DNA of 64,000 nucleotides, taken from contig JAHHGX010000071.1 in NCBI GenBank assembly GCA_019359675.1, positions 62,001 through 126,000 of the forward strand. Reading direction: 5' to 3'. Numbering within the stretch: the stretch's first letter is position 1; each line of letters begins with the position of its first letter. The notes beneath the pieces are model-generated. The model had not been told where the DNA came from. It saw only the letters and a list, made by a program, of their open reading frames with translations, and made no database searches. Source of the DNA: Calothrix sp. FI2-JRJ7. Its GTDB lineage: Bacteria > Cyanobacteriota > Cyanobacteriia > Cyanobacteriales > Nostocaceae. This document shows, in pieces, positions 52,181 through 62,043 of the stretch. Made by a program: the position numbers and the translations under genes.

Positions 52181-53145
52181 CTGAAACAAATCCAATCATT
52201 TTCCACAAAGGCAATAATACCACCTGGGAAGGGGTCAGTCTGAGAACGTCTTGGTGCCGTTATCAAGCCAATTAATTTTTCTATATGTTCAAAATTTGGA
52301 GACTGAGGAAGAATTTCGAGTAATATTTGACGCATTACCCTTCGTTGTAAAGCAAGTGGCGCCTTCTGTAAAATACGACGATTTAATTTAATTGGGTATT
52401 GACTTTCCATTACTTGCTCTCGTAACCCTCGTGCTGCTTGTTCCAAGTACTCAACATCAGCTTGTAATAATTCAGCAGTTTGGGCAAGATTTGACGTGAC
52501 TTGAGGATTAAAATTTTGATGTAAATACGGTAATAACTCTTTACGAATACGGTTACGAGCGTATTTTAAATCATCATTAGTAGAATCTTCCCAGATTTTC
52601 AAATCAAAATCTTGACAAAATTGACCCGTCTCTTCACGAGTAACTTCAAGTAATGGACGCACTAATTGTACATTCTCAGCTAATTGGCGCCGCCATGTTA
52701 AAGCTTGTAAACCATCGGTGCCTGTACCGCGCATCAAATTATAAAGTAGAGTTTCGGCTCTGTCGCTAGCTGTGTGTCCTGTAATAACACAGACGTAGTT
52801 ATGTTGAAGTGCGACTTGAGTTAAAACTTGATAACGCCAGTCCCGCGCTGCTGCTTCTGTATTTACAGGTTTATCAGCAGTTTCGAGGTAAAAAGGTACT
52901 GAGTAACTGTTTACTAACTCTTCCACATGCTGCGCGTTAGCCGTTGAATCTTGGCGCCAACAGTGGTTACAATGAGCAACACCTAGGCGCCATTCCCATT
53001 TTGATTGCAAATCCAATAATAGCTTTAATAAACATAACGAATCTTGACCCCCCGACACTGCTATAAGTAAACCTTGTCTAGGTTGGAGTAAATTGCGCGC
53101 ACGAATATTTCGATGTACTGCTGCATGGAGAGGAGTCCACACCAT
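52177..53145 (-). CDS. tilS: tRNA(Ile)-lysidine synthase
   Basis: TilS adds lysine to C34 of tRNA-Ile(CAU) so that it reads AUA; it is essential. The 322-residue protein has the PP-loop SGGQDSLCL (31-39), [12 protein letters not shown] and [20 protein letters not shown], plus an [12 protein letters not shown] segment; the C-terminal domain is short, as in many cyanobacteria. First in a two-gene transcript with mmsA. Confidence 0.93.
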   Translation of the reverse strand: MVWTPLHAAVHRNIRARNLLQPRQGLLIAVSGGQDSLCLLKLLLDLQSKWEWRLGVAHCNHCWRQDSTANAQHVEELVNSYSVPFYLETADKPVNTEAAARDWRYQVLTQVALQHNYVCVITGHTASDRAETLLYNLMRGTGTDGLQALTWRRQLAENVQLVRPLLEVTREETGQFCQDFDLKIWEDSTNDDLKYARNRIRKELLPYLHQNFNPQVTSNLAQTAELLQADVEYLEQAARGLREQVMESQYPIKLNRRILQKAPLALQRRVMRQILLEILPQSPNFEHIEKLIGLITAPRRSQTDPFPGGIIAFVENDWICFR

Positions 53146-53220
53146 TGTAAATTATCAATTACTGTGTACTTATCTACATTATTCCAAATTGCTGACTTAC
53201 GTAATTAGCAAATAAAAAAC

Positions 53221-53283
53221 GTAGGGTGTGTGACGCTACCATAAACTTTCAACGTAGCGATAAGACCTTTAGCGTCACGCACC
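53221..53283. repeat. R2 dispersed palindromic repeat
   Basis: Arms GTAGGGTGTGTGACGCTACC and TTTAGCGTCACGCACC. Confidence 0.88.
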
Positions 53284-53348
53284 AGCTACCATTGTCACAA
53301 TTACCAGCTACTACTCCTGTTTTTTAAGGTCAGGAATTTTATTTGTTT

Positions 53349-53380
53349 ACCACAGAGACGCAGAATACACAGAGGAGGAG
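53349..53380. repeat. R8 element
   Basis: TACCACAGAGACGCAGAATAC followed by ACAGAGG in the gap downstream of the KGK gene. Confidence 0.65.
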
Positions 53381-53405
53381 AGGATGAAGAGAGGTTTATT
53401 ACTTA

Positions 53406-53723
53406 TCATTTCTGAACTTCTGCATCTTGTAACTCTTTAGCAAAATCTTCTAACGGTGATTCATTTTCATCAGGTTTAAATTCCAACGATAGTCTGACTT
53501 TTCCGCGTCTCCAACTGTTAGCACGAAAGCGTAATACTTCACACTCAATACCTTTATCAAATAATGAAGACTCTGCTGTTCCTAACCCAACTAGCTCTTT
53601 GATTGCTTCTAACAGTTGAATCACTTTGAAGGTATCTGATACATCTAAGCTATCTAGATTTTCTGTATTTATAGATACAACTTCATAGTGATGTAATCGA
53701 TGAAATTCATTATCCATAGACAT
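53406..53723 (-). CDS. KGK-domain protein
   Basis: A 105-residue cyanobacterial protein. The C-terminal region (FDKGIECEVLRFRANSWRRGKVRLSLEFKPDE) resembles the KGK domain (PF08872 type), with the family's Lys-Gly-Lys changed to Arg-Gly-Lys. N-terminus is acidic and probably helical. Function unknown. Ends just after an R8 element; isolated. Confidence 0.65.
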   Translation of the reverse strand: MSMDNEFHRLHHYEVVSINTENLDSLDVSDTFKVIQLLEAIKELVGLGTAESSLFDKGIECEVLRFRANSWRRGKVRLSLEFKPDENESPLEDFAKELQDAEVQK

Positions 53724-53838
53724 CTATAACTTTTACTTTAAATATATCTATTGTTTATATAAAAGTCACAAGTTAACATAAATTAAATCAAAACTTCAAA
53801 TAGTAAGGTGGACTGAAGCCCACCATACAAATATTAAA

Positions 53839-54903
53839 TTAAAAGAACCATCCGTAAGAATGTAAACCTTTACCCAGCAAATTTACACCTAAATAACAAA
53901 TCCACACAACCACAAAGCCACTAGCTGCTAAAATAGCAGGGCGCCGACCTTGCCAACCGCGTGTAATTCTCGAATGTAAGTAAGCAGTAAATACCAGCCA
54001 AGTAATTAAAGCCCAAGTTTCTTTAGGGTCCCAACTCCAGTAAGAACCCCAAGCTTCGTTTGCCCAAACGGCGCCTGCGATAATACCAATTGTCAGTAAA
54101 GGAAAACCTAAACCAATGACACGGTAGCTAATATTATCCAATGTTTCTGCAAGACTTAAACGTTGTGGTGATAAAGTTGATGCTGTTACTGCTTGAGTAT
54201 CAGCCGCAACAATATTTAAAACCGCTGAAGAACCATTTCCATTATTATTACTGCCTTTGTAACGCGCATAGCCATTGTTATCAGTAATACTATTTACATC
54301 TGGTTCTGTTACAAGTTCACCCGCTTTATGCAAACGATAACCATTACTACGATATCCGCCAGCACCAAACGAACTACCTTGAAGTTGAATATCTTGCCCT
54401 TTTGTAACAACAAGAAATGCAATTGCTAACAGCGAACCAACCATTAGCGCTGAATAACTTAGCATCATTACACTAACATGCATCATTAACCAGTTAGATT
54501 TCAGTGCAGGTACCAAAGGTTCAGCTTTCTGCATCTCAGACGGTAAAGTTAATGTTGCAAAAGCTGTAATACCCATAGCTACAGGCGCCGTTGCTACTCC
54601 AACCAAACGACTACGGCTCGTATTTTCAGCGATAAGATGTACTGTAGTAATACCCCACGCCAAAAAAAACAGTGACTCGTATAAATTACTAAGAGGGAAA
54701 TAACCCGCTTCAATCCATCGCGCTCCTAACAATGTTGCCATGCATAAATTCGCTATCGCCATTCCCGCAGTCCCCAGTGCAGGTAAAAAGGGTAGGTTCC
54801 CAAACGCTGCGCCGCTCCAATATACCAGCATCGTAATAAACAAAACTGCAAAAGAAGCATTGTCCAGCCAGTTCTGGAGGACAACTAGATTGACAAAATT
54901 CAT
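53839..54903 (-). CDS. ccsA: Cytochrome c biogenesis protein CcsA (ResC family)
   Basis: CcsA presents haem to apocytochromes at the thylakoid lumen in system II. The 354 residues have about eight membrane helices and the tryptophan-rich [15 protein letters not shown] motif near 290. A low-complexity, Asn-rich loop lies between helices at about 175-225 ([21 protein letters not shown]); this insert is longer than usual. The partner ccsB/ccs1 is not in the window. Follows the DUF3352 gene on the same strand, 95 bp apart. Confidence 0.9.
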   Translation of the reverse strand: MNFVNLVVLQNWLDNASFAVLFITMLVYWSGAAFGNLPFLPALGTAGMAIANLCMATLLGARWIEAGYFPLSNLYESLFFLAWGITTVHLIAENTSRSRLVGVATAPVAMGITAFATLTLPSEMQKAEPLVPALKSNWLMMHVSVMMLSYSALMVGSLLAIAFLVVTKGQDIQLQGSSFGAGGYRSNGYRLHKAGELVTEPDVNSITDNNGYARYKGSNNNGNGSSAVLNIVAADTQAVTASTLSPQRLSLAETLDNISYRVIGLGFPLLTIGIIAGAVWANEAWGSYWSWDPKETWALITWLVFTAYLHSRITRGWQGRRPAILAASGFVVVWICYLGVNLLGKGLHSYGWFF

Positions 54904-54997
54904 AAAACGTGTTCCCCAGTCAATTCCTGAACAGTTTATTCTATTATTTAAATCCTAACTTTTTCTGACGATTTGTTAAATGTATTGCGTCTTTGCT

Positions 54998-56737
54998 TTA
55001 CGGTGTTACGGTCGGACTAGGCAAAGGCGCCGGCTTCGCACCTTTTTTAAGCGAGATAAATATATCGTAGCGATTGCTGCGGTTATCACTGACTGCACTC
55101 GTTACTCCAATCGAACGTGTAGCGTCTAAAAATGTTTGCTGGTTAGGAAACAAACGAGGCAACGGAAAATTTTTAGAGGTACGTTCCACATCTAAGAAAA
55201 ATTGACCGTTAATTGGATTTAGTTCTGATGGAACTGCTTTTTGAAAAGCTTTCGCGCGTGCGAGCGAGTTATTCGATTGATTCATAGTCAAAATTTTCTC
55301 AGCAATCGGCGCCCCTAACGCTATAAAAGCAACATCATCATCCATCCATCCATGACTAGCAGTTAAAGTTCCAAATGGTCCAATCCAATTAATAATCGGC
55401 TTACCTAATGCTCGTTTCTCTTCTATTCTAAACTGGTACTGACTACGCATAGCTTCATCAAGCTGTTTGAGAGCAGCATCAGCGCGTTGACGATTGTTAG
55501 TCCTTACCATAAATACTAACGCCGCACGGAAAGCTTCCTCTGAAGCATCTTTAGAAGTAGGAATTACCGATAAAGAAAACTCGCCATTCATCCAACTCAA
55601 AAAATCGCGCTCTAAATCCATATTAACCCAAGATTTAAAGCCATTCCGTAATTGCTCGGGCGGCATTGGTGATAAAGGATTATTTTGTGATGTTGAACTA
55701 TAATCTGCCCAAGCACGCGCTAAATTTCCACCTGACAACATCATCAGCGTTTCAGCAGGAACACGATTTTGCATTTCCCCCGCACTGTTATCCACCTTCA
55801 GCACTCGTGAACTATTAGGACTTAACCAAGAAACACCTTTAAGTCGAACTCCCTCAGTCTCTAAGGTAATTGTTCCTGCAAGACCTTGATTATTTTGCAA
55901 TTGCGATAACACTTGAGCTGGAAACTGACGATTTGGAGCTGCACTCGCAATTTTCGCACTCGTTGGTACATTTATATAGAATTGACCAAAAGGCTGATAG
56001 CTAGAAATTTTAGAAATATTATTCGCATACCCAGGAACTGTAGAAAGCGATGTTTTTCCTTGGTAAGCATCAATTGCTTTCTCCATTGCCTTTGAATCAT
56101 CAGTAATAACTACATATTTATTTTCAATAACCGAGACCGCAAAATCCTCAGTTGTGTTATTGGAATTAATATCAATTTCTTTTATTGGTATACCTTTATA
56201 CGAACGTTCTTTTAAACTGGCACCTTTCCTAGCTTGAAGTTGAGTTAGAGCAGTTTTAGCATTTTGAGCATTTTTAATTGGTAATACCAAAACTAACTGT
56301 TGACTACTAGCAGTTCTAACATTTTCAGCCACAGGTTTAGCAGGTGGTTTAGAGGTATCAACATTAGCAAGAACCGCTAAAGTTACTTCTTCTCCTACCC
56401 AACGTTGGATATCTTTGTGAAAATTGTAACCATTATTACTAAGAAAACGGTCGCGTAACTGAACTATATTTTTATCGATTTCTGCTTGTACCTTGCTAGT
56501 TCCGAACTGGCGTAACTTCTGCCACTGTCTAACATCAGTCGTTAACGAAACAGCGAACAATGCGTCTTGAGGAATAATAGTTGCTCCTGGTGGTAAATCC
56601 CTAGATAATGGCTTTCCTTGTGTTAACAGCCAGTATCCAGCAATACCACCACCAATCAGTAATCCAGCAGAAGATAACGTCAGTATCAGAGACGGTTTCT
56701 TTTTTTTCATCGAGACAGACACACTTAGCCGTGCCAT
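54998..56737 (-). CDS. DUF3352-domain protein with N-terminal membrane anchor
   Basis: A 579-residue cyanobacterial protein. One N-terminal helix (about 16-36; LILTLSSAGLLIGGGIAGYWLL) anchors it, with the rest outside. Features such as PPGATIIPQDALFAVSLTTDVRQW and WLTASHGWMDDDVAFIALGA match DUF3352 proteins, whose role is unknown. A second block (about 320-500) repeats the pattern, suggesting a duplicated domain. GAGGTG upstream of ATG supports the start. Probably cotranscribed with ccsA. Confidence 0.8.
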   Translation of the reverse strand: MARLSVSVSMKKKKPSLILTLSSAGLLIGGGIAGYWLLTQGKPLSRDLPPGATIIPQDALFAVSLTTDVRQWQKLRQFGTSKVQAEIDKNIVQLRDRFLSNNGYNFHKDIQRWVGEEVTLAVLANVDTSKPPAKPVAENVRTASSQQLVLVLPIKNAQNAKTALTQLQARKGASLKERSYKGIPIKEIDINSNNTTEDFAVSVIENKYVVITDDSKAMEKAIDAYQGKTSLSTVPGYANNISKISSYQPFGQFYINVPTSAKIASAAPNRQFPAQVLSQLQNNQGLAGTITLETEGVRLKGVSWLSPNSSRVLKVDNSAGEMQNRVPAETLMMLSGGNLARAWADYSSTSQNNPLSPMPPEQLRNGFKSWVNMDLERDFLSWMNGEFSLSVIPTSKDASEEAFRAALVFMVRTNNRQRADAALKQLDEAMRSQYQFRIEEKRALGKPIINWIGPFGTLTASHGWMDDDVAFIALGAPIAEKILTMNQSNNSLARAKAFQKAVPSELNPINGQFFLDVERTSKNFPLPRLFPNQQTFLDATRSIGVTSAVSDNRSNRYDIFISLKKGAKPAPLPSPTVTP

Positions 56738-56774
56738 TGGGACTTACACCTCATCAATATTGCTTAAATTAATC

Positions 56775-56789
56775 AGAAACCGGGTTTCT
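56775..56789. repeat. R5 palindrome (AGAAACCGGGTTTCT)
   Basis: Fifteen bases upstream of the DUF3352 gene. Confidence 0.8.
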
Positions 56790-56824
56790 ACGCAAAATTG
56801 TCATTTTTATTACAATATATCAAC

Positions 56825-56841
56825 AAGAAACCCGGTTTCTT
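56825..56841. repeat. R5 palindrome (AAGAAACCCGGTTTCTT)
   Basis: Second copy 50 bp on. Confidence 0.8.
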
Positions 56842-57039
56842 AGATTTTAAAATAACGTCTAAAACTCAGAATTCAAGCCATTAGAAGCGTTTAATATCAA
56901 AATTCTGCTTGAAACGGTAAATTTTAATCATGTTAACAATAAAGCATCTACTCGTTTACACAGTAATACTGCTTAACTTATAACACTTTCATAATCTACA
57001 TTGATGTATTATTTACTACCTATTAAAAACCATAACGAT

Positions 57040-57067
57040 GTAGAGACGTTATATGTGACGTCTCTAC
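57040..57067. repeat. R4 palindrome
   Basis: GTAGAGACGTTATA and GTGACGTCTCTAC arms. Confidence 0.8.
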
Positions 57068-57101
57068 ATCAACGGGTATAAAAAATATGATATTAAATCA
57101 A

Positions 57102-57710
57102 TCAAAGCTTTGGAGAGCCAAGATATTTTGCCAAATAAGGAGAAAAAACTTCGTAAATTAACGTTAGAGGTTGCCCATGATGCCAAAACAAATAATGGCG
57201 CCCCCAAAAAGGTCCAGGCATATCAAAACCTGACTCTAATGCTTGAGAGTGACCAAGGTAAATTCCTTGAACATCGCGATAAAGTTCTGTACGCAAGCGT
57301 GCGAGACTTGCCCAAATTGGTAACGAACGATTTTGTAAATACTCATCCACATGCGAAGCTTCCCACCATGAAGTTGCATATGCCAAACGTTGCCCCGAAG
57401 CTGTGCGTAACCAAACTTGGCGCCGTAGTCTTGGTCCCGGTACAGCTTGAATTAAATCAGGTGCCCCATCCATGTCCATGCCAATTAACGACATATCAAT
57501 GACATCAACCTCTGTAGGTTCGCCAGTCAACAATTGTAAATGCCTTGTCGGAGAACCATCACCCAAAAGTAACAGCTGCCAAGTCGGCGCCAACTGATTA
57601 TGAGGCAAACCCTTTTGAATTGCTTCGTCAGTACCTGCCCAACTAGGAGATAACCTATGCCAAGCATTGGGCACTATTAAATTATTCGCTGGTGTAAATA
57701 TAGCAGTCAT
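57102..57710 (-). CDS. Chorismate lyase (DUF98 family)
   Basis: A 202-residue cyanobacterial chorismate-pyruvate lyase, which would form 4-hydroxybenzoate for plastoquinone synthesis. Pattern: WHRLSPSWAGTDEAIQKGLPHNQLAPTWQLLLLGDGSPTRHLQLLTG, RLRRQVWLRTASGQRLAYATSWW, then GHSQALE and GRHYLFWHHGQPLTLIYEVFSP. It is unlike E. coli UbiC in sequence but functionally equivalent in the family. It ends near an R4 palindrome. Isolated gene upstream of tRNA-Leu (both minus). Confidence 0.8.
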   Translation of the reverse strand: MTAIFTPANNLIVPNAWHRLSPSWAGTDEAIQKGLPHNQLAPTWQLLLLGDGSPTRHLQLLTGEPTEVDVIDMSLIGMDMDGAPDLIQAVPGPRLRRQVWLRTASGQRLAYATSWWEASHVDEYLQNRSLPIWASLARLRTELYRDVQGIYLGHSQALESGFDMPGPFWGRHYLFWHHGQPLTLIYEVFSPYLAKYLGSPKL

Positions 57711-57760
57711 TCTTTACAAAACTTTATCTATATATATAAAAGCACAAAAACCCAAAAAAT

Positions 57761-57788
57761 GTAGAGACGTGATTAATCACGTCTCTAC
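57761..57788. repeat. R4 palindrome, perfect
   Basis: GTAGAGACGTGATT and AATCACGTCTCTAC, fully complementary. Confidence 0.88.
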
Positions 57789-57818
57789 AATGTGAAAATT
57801 ATTGAAAAATATTCTAAT

Positions 57819-57898
57819 GCGGATGGCGAGACTCGAACTCGCAAGCCAAAGGCACACGCCCCTCAAACGTGCGCGTATACCAATTCCGCCACATCCGC
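57819..57898 (-). tRNA. tRNA-Leu (anticodon GAG)
   Basis: The minus strand folds into a cloverleaf with acceptor GCGGATG / CATCCGC, a D arm, anticodon stem CACGT/GCGTG and loop TTGAGGG giving anticodon GAG, a long variable arm (class II) and a T arm with GTTCGAGTC. The 3' CCA is not encoded, as usual in cyanobacteria. Confidence 0.93.
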
Positions 57899-58167
57899 TT
57901 AACTTATTCAACTAAATAGAGAATATAACACATAAATCTGGTTATGGCGATAGGGGAGTGAAAAAAAAATTTAACATGAGTGAAACTAACTTGCGCTACA
58001 ACAAGGTTTTAAAATGCTGCTAACGTAGTGAAGCAGTTCGTGATACTTAATTTTTTATTGTGGACAGCATAAAGCTCAAATGCTGTCATAATAAGCGAAT
58101 TAACCCTTGAGTCGCTGGTATGAAAAAGCGTGTAGGTCTATTTATTCAATCTTGTTGAAGCATAAAG

Positions 58168-59520
58168 ATGAAGTTTGACAAAATATTAATTGCTAATCGA
58201 GGAGAAATAGCATTGCGCGTTCTCCGGGCTTGTGAGGAGATGGGGATTGCGACGATTGCTGTTCATTCTACGGTTGACCGCAATGCGCTGCATGTTCAAC
58301 TTGCAGATGAAGCGGTTTGTATCGGGGAACCTGCTAGTGCTAAAAGTTATTTGAATATACCTAATATTATTGCGGCAGCTTTGACTAGGGGAGCCACTGC
58401 TATTCATCCTGGTTATGGTTTTCTTTCAGAAAACGCACGCTTTGCTGAAATTTGTGCTGACCATAAAATTGCATTTATTGGTCCATCACCAGAATCAATT
58501 CGGTTAATGGGGGATAAGTCAACGGCGAAAGAAACGATGCAGCGTGCTTCTGTGCCAACAGTTCCAGGGAGTGACGGGTTAGTCGAATCAGAAAGTGAGG
58601 GATTAGCGATTGCACGAAAAATTGGCTACCCTGTCATGATTAAAGCTACCGCTGGAGGTGGTGGACGTGGTATGCGATTGGTACATTCAGAAAGTGAATT
58701 TATCAAACTATTTTTAGCAGCACAAGGAGAAGCAGGCGCCGCATTTGGTAACTCTGGTGTTTATATAGAAAAATTCGTCGAACGTCCCCGCCACATCGAG
58801 TTTCAAATCTTAGCAGATAATTACGGTAATGTAGTACATTTATTTGAGCGTGACTGTTCGATTCAACGTCGTAATCAAAAGCTATTAGAAGAAGCTCCAA
58901 GTCCTGCATTAGACCCCGAACTACGCGAAAAAATGGGACAAGCTGCTATCAAAGCTGCTCAATTTATTAATTACAGCGGCGCCGGAACCATCGAATTTTT
59001 GCTTGACCGTTCGGGACAATTTTACTTCATGGAAATGAACACCCGTATTCAAGTCGAACACCCTGTAACAGAAATGATTACTGGTGTTGATTTAGTTGTA
59101 GAACAAATACGTATAGCTCAAGGAGAAAGATTAAAATTTACACAAGATCAAATAGTACTTCGAGGTCACTCAATAGAGTGCCGTATAAACGCTGAAGACC
59201 CAGACCACGATTTTCGTCCGGCGCCAGGTCGTATCAGCGGCTACCTTCCACCAGGTGGCCCAGGTGTAAGAATCGACTCTCACGTTTATACCGACTACCA
59301 AATACCACCTTATTATGATTCGCTCATTGGTAAGTTAATCGTATGGGGTCCCGACCGTCCAACAGCCATAACCCGAATGAAGCGCGCGCTGCGTGAATGC
59401 GCTATCACCGGACTGCCCACAACAATAGGATTCCATCAAAAAATTATGGAAACTCCTCAATTCCTCAAAGGTGAGGTATACACTAACTTTGTCCAAGAAA
59501 TGAACGAAGCAAAACCCTAA
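58168..59520 (+). CDS. accC: Acetyl-CoA carboxylase, biotin carboxylase subunit
   Basis: AccC carboxylates biotin on AccB using bicarbonate and ATP, the first step of fatty-acid synthesis. The 450 residues show the N-terminal [20 protein letters not shown], Gly-rich ATP lid AGGGGRGMR (about 163-171), and [15 protein letters not shown]. Full family length. It supplies the substrate used by the desaturase-lipid pathway but is unlinked to it. It stops just before an R3 array. Confidence 0.96.
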   Translation: MKFDKILIANRGEIALRVLRACEEMGIATIAVHSTVDRNALHVQLADEAVCIGEPASAKSYLNIPNIIAAALTRGATAIHPGYGFLSENARFAEICADHKIAFIGPSPESIRLMGDKSTAKETMQRASVPTVPGSDGLVESESEGLAIARKIGYPVMIKATAGGGGRGMRLVHSESEFIKLFLAAQGEAGAAFGNSGVYIEKFVERPRHIEFQILADNYGNVVHLFERDCSIQRRNQKLLEEAPSPALDPELREKMGQAAIKAAQFINYSGAGTIEFLLDRSGQFYFMEMNTRIQVEHPVTEMITGVDLVVEQIRIAQGERLKFTQDQIVLRGHSIECRINAEDPDHDFRPAPGRISGYLPPGGPGVRIDSHVYTDYQIPPYYDSLIGKLIVWGPDRPTAITRMKRALRECAITGLPTTIGFHQKIMETPQFLKGEVYTNFVQEMNEAKP

Positions 59521-59523
59521 ATT

Positions 59524-59576
59524 AGTTAGAAGTTAAGAGTTAGGAGTTAGGAGTTGGGAATTTAACTCTAACTCCT
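59524..59576. repeat. R3 heptameric repeats
   Basis: Units such as GAGTTAG and GAGTTGG after the accC stop. Confidence 0.85.
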
Positions 59577-59577
59577 C

Positions 59578-59644
59578 GTAAGGTGCGTGATGCCACTAGC
59601 TTATTTGTTCTAGTTTACGATTGTTATGGTGCCACGCACCCTAC
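59578..59644. repeat. R2 dispersed palindromic repeat
   Basis: Arms GTAAGGTGCGTGATGCCACT and GTGCCACGCACCCTAC between accC and the convergent YggT gene. Confidence 0.88.
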
Positions 59645-59650
59645 CTCCGC

Positions 59651-59680
59651 GCTCATAACTCATAACTCTTTCTAACTCAT
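59651..59680. repeat. R3 heptameric repeat, minus orientation
   Basis: CTCATAACTCATAACTC followed by TTTCTAACTC. It supplies the stop codon (TAG) of the YggT gene. Confidence 0.8.
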
Positions 59681-59956
59681 CATCGTCAATAACCCTTGCT
59701 GTCCAAGTAAAATCTCGCGTATTAAGCTAACGATACCCACCCAAATAATGGGTGTAATATCTACCCCACCAATAGGTGGGACAATTTTGCGCGTCGGAAT
59801 CAAGAAAATTTCAGTTGGCAGCGCTACTAGATTAAATGGAAAGCGCTTCAAATCTACTTGTGGGTACCACGTCAGGACTATACGGAAAATAAACAGAAAA
59901 ATCATTAGTCCTAACAACGGACCAAGTATCAAAGTTGTAATATCTACAGGTGTCAT
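59672..59956 (-). CDS. YggT-family membrane protein
   Basis: A 94-residue protein with two hydrophobic helices (about 9-28 and 71-88) and the YggT features FRIVLTWYPQVD, FNLVALPTEIFLIPTRKIVPPIGGVDITPI. In cyanobacteria/chloroplasts the relatives (YlmG/Ycf19) affect division or membrane organisation. The stop codon comes from a heptamer repeat. Convergent with accC. Confidence 0.85.
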   Translation of the reverse strand: MTPVDITTLILGPLLGLMIFLFIFRIVLTWYPQVDLKRFPFNLVALPTEIFLIPTRKIVPPIGGVDITPIIWVGIVSLIREILLGQQGLLTMMS

Positions 59957-60121
59957 AGCTTGTATACTGAATAACTTTAAGCTTTGTTAAGACTTCTTTC
60001 ATCTTAGCGCGAAGGTGAAATGGGCAGAACTCGTACAGTTAATTTCTTTTACTCCTTTTCAAGTACGCTATACACTATTAGAATTGTTAGTAAGTATGTA
60101 ATAAAAGGTTGGTTTAAAGTT

Positions 60122-60241
60122 ATGACACCTTCTTTAGCAAATTTTCTTTGGAGTTTACTTGCGGGTACATTGATTGTCGTCGTTCCCGCAACCGTGGGAT
60201 TGATATTTGTCAGCCAAAAAGATAAAATCCAGCGCGGCTAA
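60122..60241 (+). CDS. psbX: Photosystem II protein PsbX
   Basis: A 39-residue one-helix subunit of photosystem [19 protein letters not shown] and [18 protein letters not shown] match PsbX entirely. The ATG at 60122 is the conserved start; the frame is open 34 residues further upstream (to 60020) but that part has no similarity and is AT-rich leader. Followed at once by a strong hairpin. Confidence 0.93.
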   Translation: MTPSLANFLWSLLAGTLIVVVPATVGLIFVSQKDKIQRG

Positions 60242-60271
60242 ATTTTGAGAGTCAGCGTGACTCTTAAAATT
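60241..60271 (+). terminator. Hairpin at the psbX stop
   Basis: AGAGTCA/TGACTCT stem around GCG, extended outside by AATTTT/AAAATT. It begins on the last base of the psbX stop codon; no T tract. Confidence 0.5.
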
Positions 60272-60292
60272 GTCTAAAGTCCTGACAGATTC

Positions 60293-60340
60293 TACTTTCC
60301 CCTAATTTTGGAAAAAATCTTCTAAAATTAGGGGAAAGTA
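60293..60340 (+). terminator. Hairpin with a perfect 17-bp stem
   Basis: TACTTTCCCCTAATTTT pairs exactly with AAAATTAGGGGAAAGTA around a 14-base loop. Probably a terminator or processing site between psbX and ycf66. Confidence 0.55.
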
Positions 60341-60449
60341 CTGTATCTAATCATGATGCCTCTTGTACATATATTGTTATTGTGATTTGTTAGAGTAGAG
60401 TTTTTAATATTAAGCCCCTAACATAGATTTTGAGATTAGGTAAAAGATA

Positions 60450-61397
60450 ATGCTAATTTTTGGGCTGACAAGCGTCAGTGTTCTGGCTCAGGTAAATGTA
60501 GGCGCCACCCCAGCTACTTTTTTAGGGATTTTCCTGGCTGTGGCTGGGGCAGCTCTCTATTTCATTCGTAACGTTAAACCAGAATTAGCGCGCGACCACG
60601 ATATATTTTTCGCGGCAGTTGGTTTGCTTTGCGGGTTTATATTAATATTTCAAGGTTGGCGCCTTGACCCGATTTTGCAATTCGGTCAATTAATGCTTGT
60701 AGGGTCAACAGTGTTTTTTGCTTATGAGAGTATTCGTTTGCGAAGTATTGCAACCGAACAAGCAAAGCGCAACACACCAATTGTTGACGATGAACGTCGT
60801 GTTAGTAAAACCTACAGTAATTATCGTAAATCTACCCAAGCTGAAAGGGTAGACATGGATTTAGAGCCACTTCCTTATTATGAGGACGACGAATATCAAG
60901 AACGTCCTCGAATTCGTGGTAGTAATCCCGAACGGCGCCCTCGAAGCGGTTACGATGATTATCAAGATTCGGACGTAGATTCTTCACGTCGTTCATCGCG
61001 TCGCAGTAGTAACGATAGAAATGATTTAACCACCGATAAACCCTCTCGGCGCCGACCATCTCGTCCAGAAGGTCGTACTTCCCAAAAATTTGATGACGAC
61101 GATTGGAATTCTTCAAGCTCCTCAAGGGGCAATAACGAAGATTGGGACAGCTCAACTAGCGAAGAACGTAGAACTTCACGTCGTGGCAGCAGTTCCGAAC
61201 GTCCAGAAATTCGTCCTAATGATGATGTCGCACCAACGAGACCTAGACGCAGAAGACCTTCCTCAGAAGGATCGCGTTCAGATAGTTTCGATATAGATGA
61301 ATCAATACCGACTGCTGATTATACACCGCTTGAGCAACCGAAAGAGAGGCCAGAGCGACCAAATAAGTTTGATGATGACGATTTGCCAATGAGCTAG
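60450..61397 (+). CDS. ycf66: Ycf66-family membrane protein with long disordered tail
   Basis: A 315-residue protein. The first 95 residues carry three helices (VNVGATPATFLGIFLAVAGAALYFI; IFFAAVGLLCGFILIFQGW; FGQLMLVGSTVFFAYESI) as in Ycf66. The remaining 220 are highly charged and probably disordered: Arg/Ser/Asp repeats such as RRSSRRSSNDR, DDDDWNSSSSSRG-like blocks. Function unknown although it is present in cyanobacteria and plastids. The tail is longer than in most relatives. Isolated. Confidence 0.85.
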   Translation: MLIFGLTSVSVLAQVNVGATPATFLGIFLAVAGAALYFIRNVKPELARDHDIFFAAVGLLCGFILIFQGWRLDPILQFGQLMLVGSTVFFAYESIRLRSIATEQAKRNTPIVDDERRVSKTYSNYRKSTQAERVDMDLEPLPYYEDDEYQERPRIRGSNPERRPRSGYDDYQDSDVDSSRRSSRRSSNDRNDLTTDKPSRRRPSRPEGRTSQKFDDDDWNSSSSSRGNNEDWDSSTSEERRTSRRGSSSERPEIRPNDDVAPTRPRRRRPSSEGSRSDSFDIDESIPTADYTPLEQPKERPERPNKFDDDDLPMS

Positions 61398-61461
61398 TAA
61401 TATTACACTGACCTATTTTAATTTAAATAGGTGAGCGTGAACCCGATGGAAAATAGTTAAG

Positions 61462-62010
61462 GTGAAAAAACTTACACCTAAATGGCTCCAAAATAAAATC
61501 CATTGGAGTCTACTTTTTAGTTTAGTCGTTACTTCTTGCAGTTCTGACAATATTCCTATAGGTCCGACATCGCTCAACAGTCGTTTTACCGAAGAACAAC
61601 CAGCGTTGAGCGGTAACGGACGTTTTTTAGCGTTTATTTCAAATCGTAACGGTGCCCATCAACTACTAGTATACGATTTGCAACAGCAAGAATTCTTTCG
61701 TATCCCACGTTTAACCCGACCCGATACAATTATTGAGAGTCCGAGTTTAAGCTACACAGGACGTTATGTTGCTTATATTACAAGCGACCAAGGTAGACCC
61801 GTTGTTGGACTATACGACCGTGCTGCCCAACAATCGCAGATTCTCACCCCAGTTTATCGCGGCTGGTTGCGTAATCCTAACATTAGTCCAGATGGGCGAT
61901 ATGTAGTATTTGAAACTAGCGCACGTGGTCAATGGGATATTGAAGTACTCGACCGAGGTCCAAATATTGAGCTAGATATTCCAAATGGGGCGCCAATCAA
62001 TCCACCCTAA
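61462..62010 (+). CDS. TolB-like beta-propeller lipoprotein (1)
   Basis: A 182-residue lipoprotein: lipobox LVVTSC at about 27-32, then three or so WD/TolB repeats (GRFLAFISNRNGAHQLLVYDL; GRYVAYITSDQGRPVVGLYD; GRYVVFETSARGQWDIEVLDR). Half a propeller, so it may dimerise or pair with the next protein. GTG start at 61462 with AAGG upstream. The second gene of similar type follows 34 bp later. Confidence 0.75.
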   Translation: MKKLTPKWLQNKIHWSLLFSLVVTSCSSDNIPIGPTSLNSRFTEEQPALSGNGRFLAFISNRNGAHQLLVYDLQQQEFFRIPRLTRPDTIIESPSLSYTGRYVAYITSDQGRPVVGLYDRAAQQSQILTPVYRGWLRNPNISPDGRYVVFETSARGQWDIEVLDRGPNIELDIPNGAPINPP

Positions 62011-62043
62011 TATTTAGTATGGCTAGTATGGCTACATAAAAGC

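Larger units (their letters stand above)
56738..57101. other. Gap with R5 and R4 palindromes
   Basis: About 365 bp. R5 palindromes at 56775-56789 and 56825-56841, and an R4 element at 57040-57067 at the end of the chorismate lyase gene. No gene seen. Confidence 0.7.

Noticed and set aside
57110-57502. A 130-codon plus-strand frame across the chorismate lyase gene
   Set aside because: It is antisense to a recognisable enzyme and has no similarity to a known protein.
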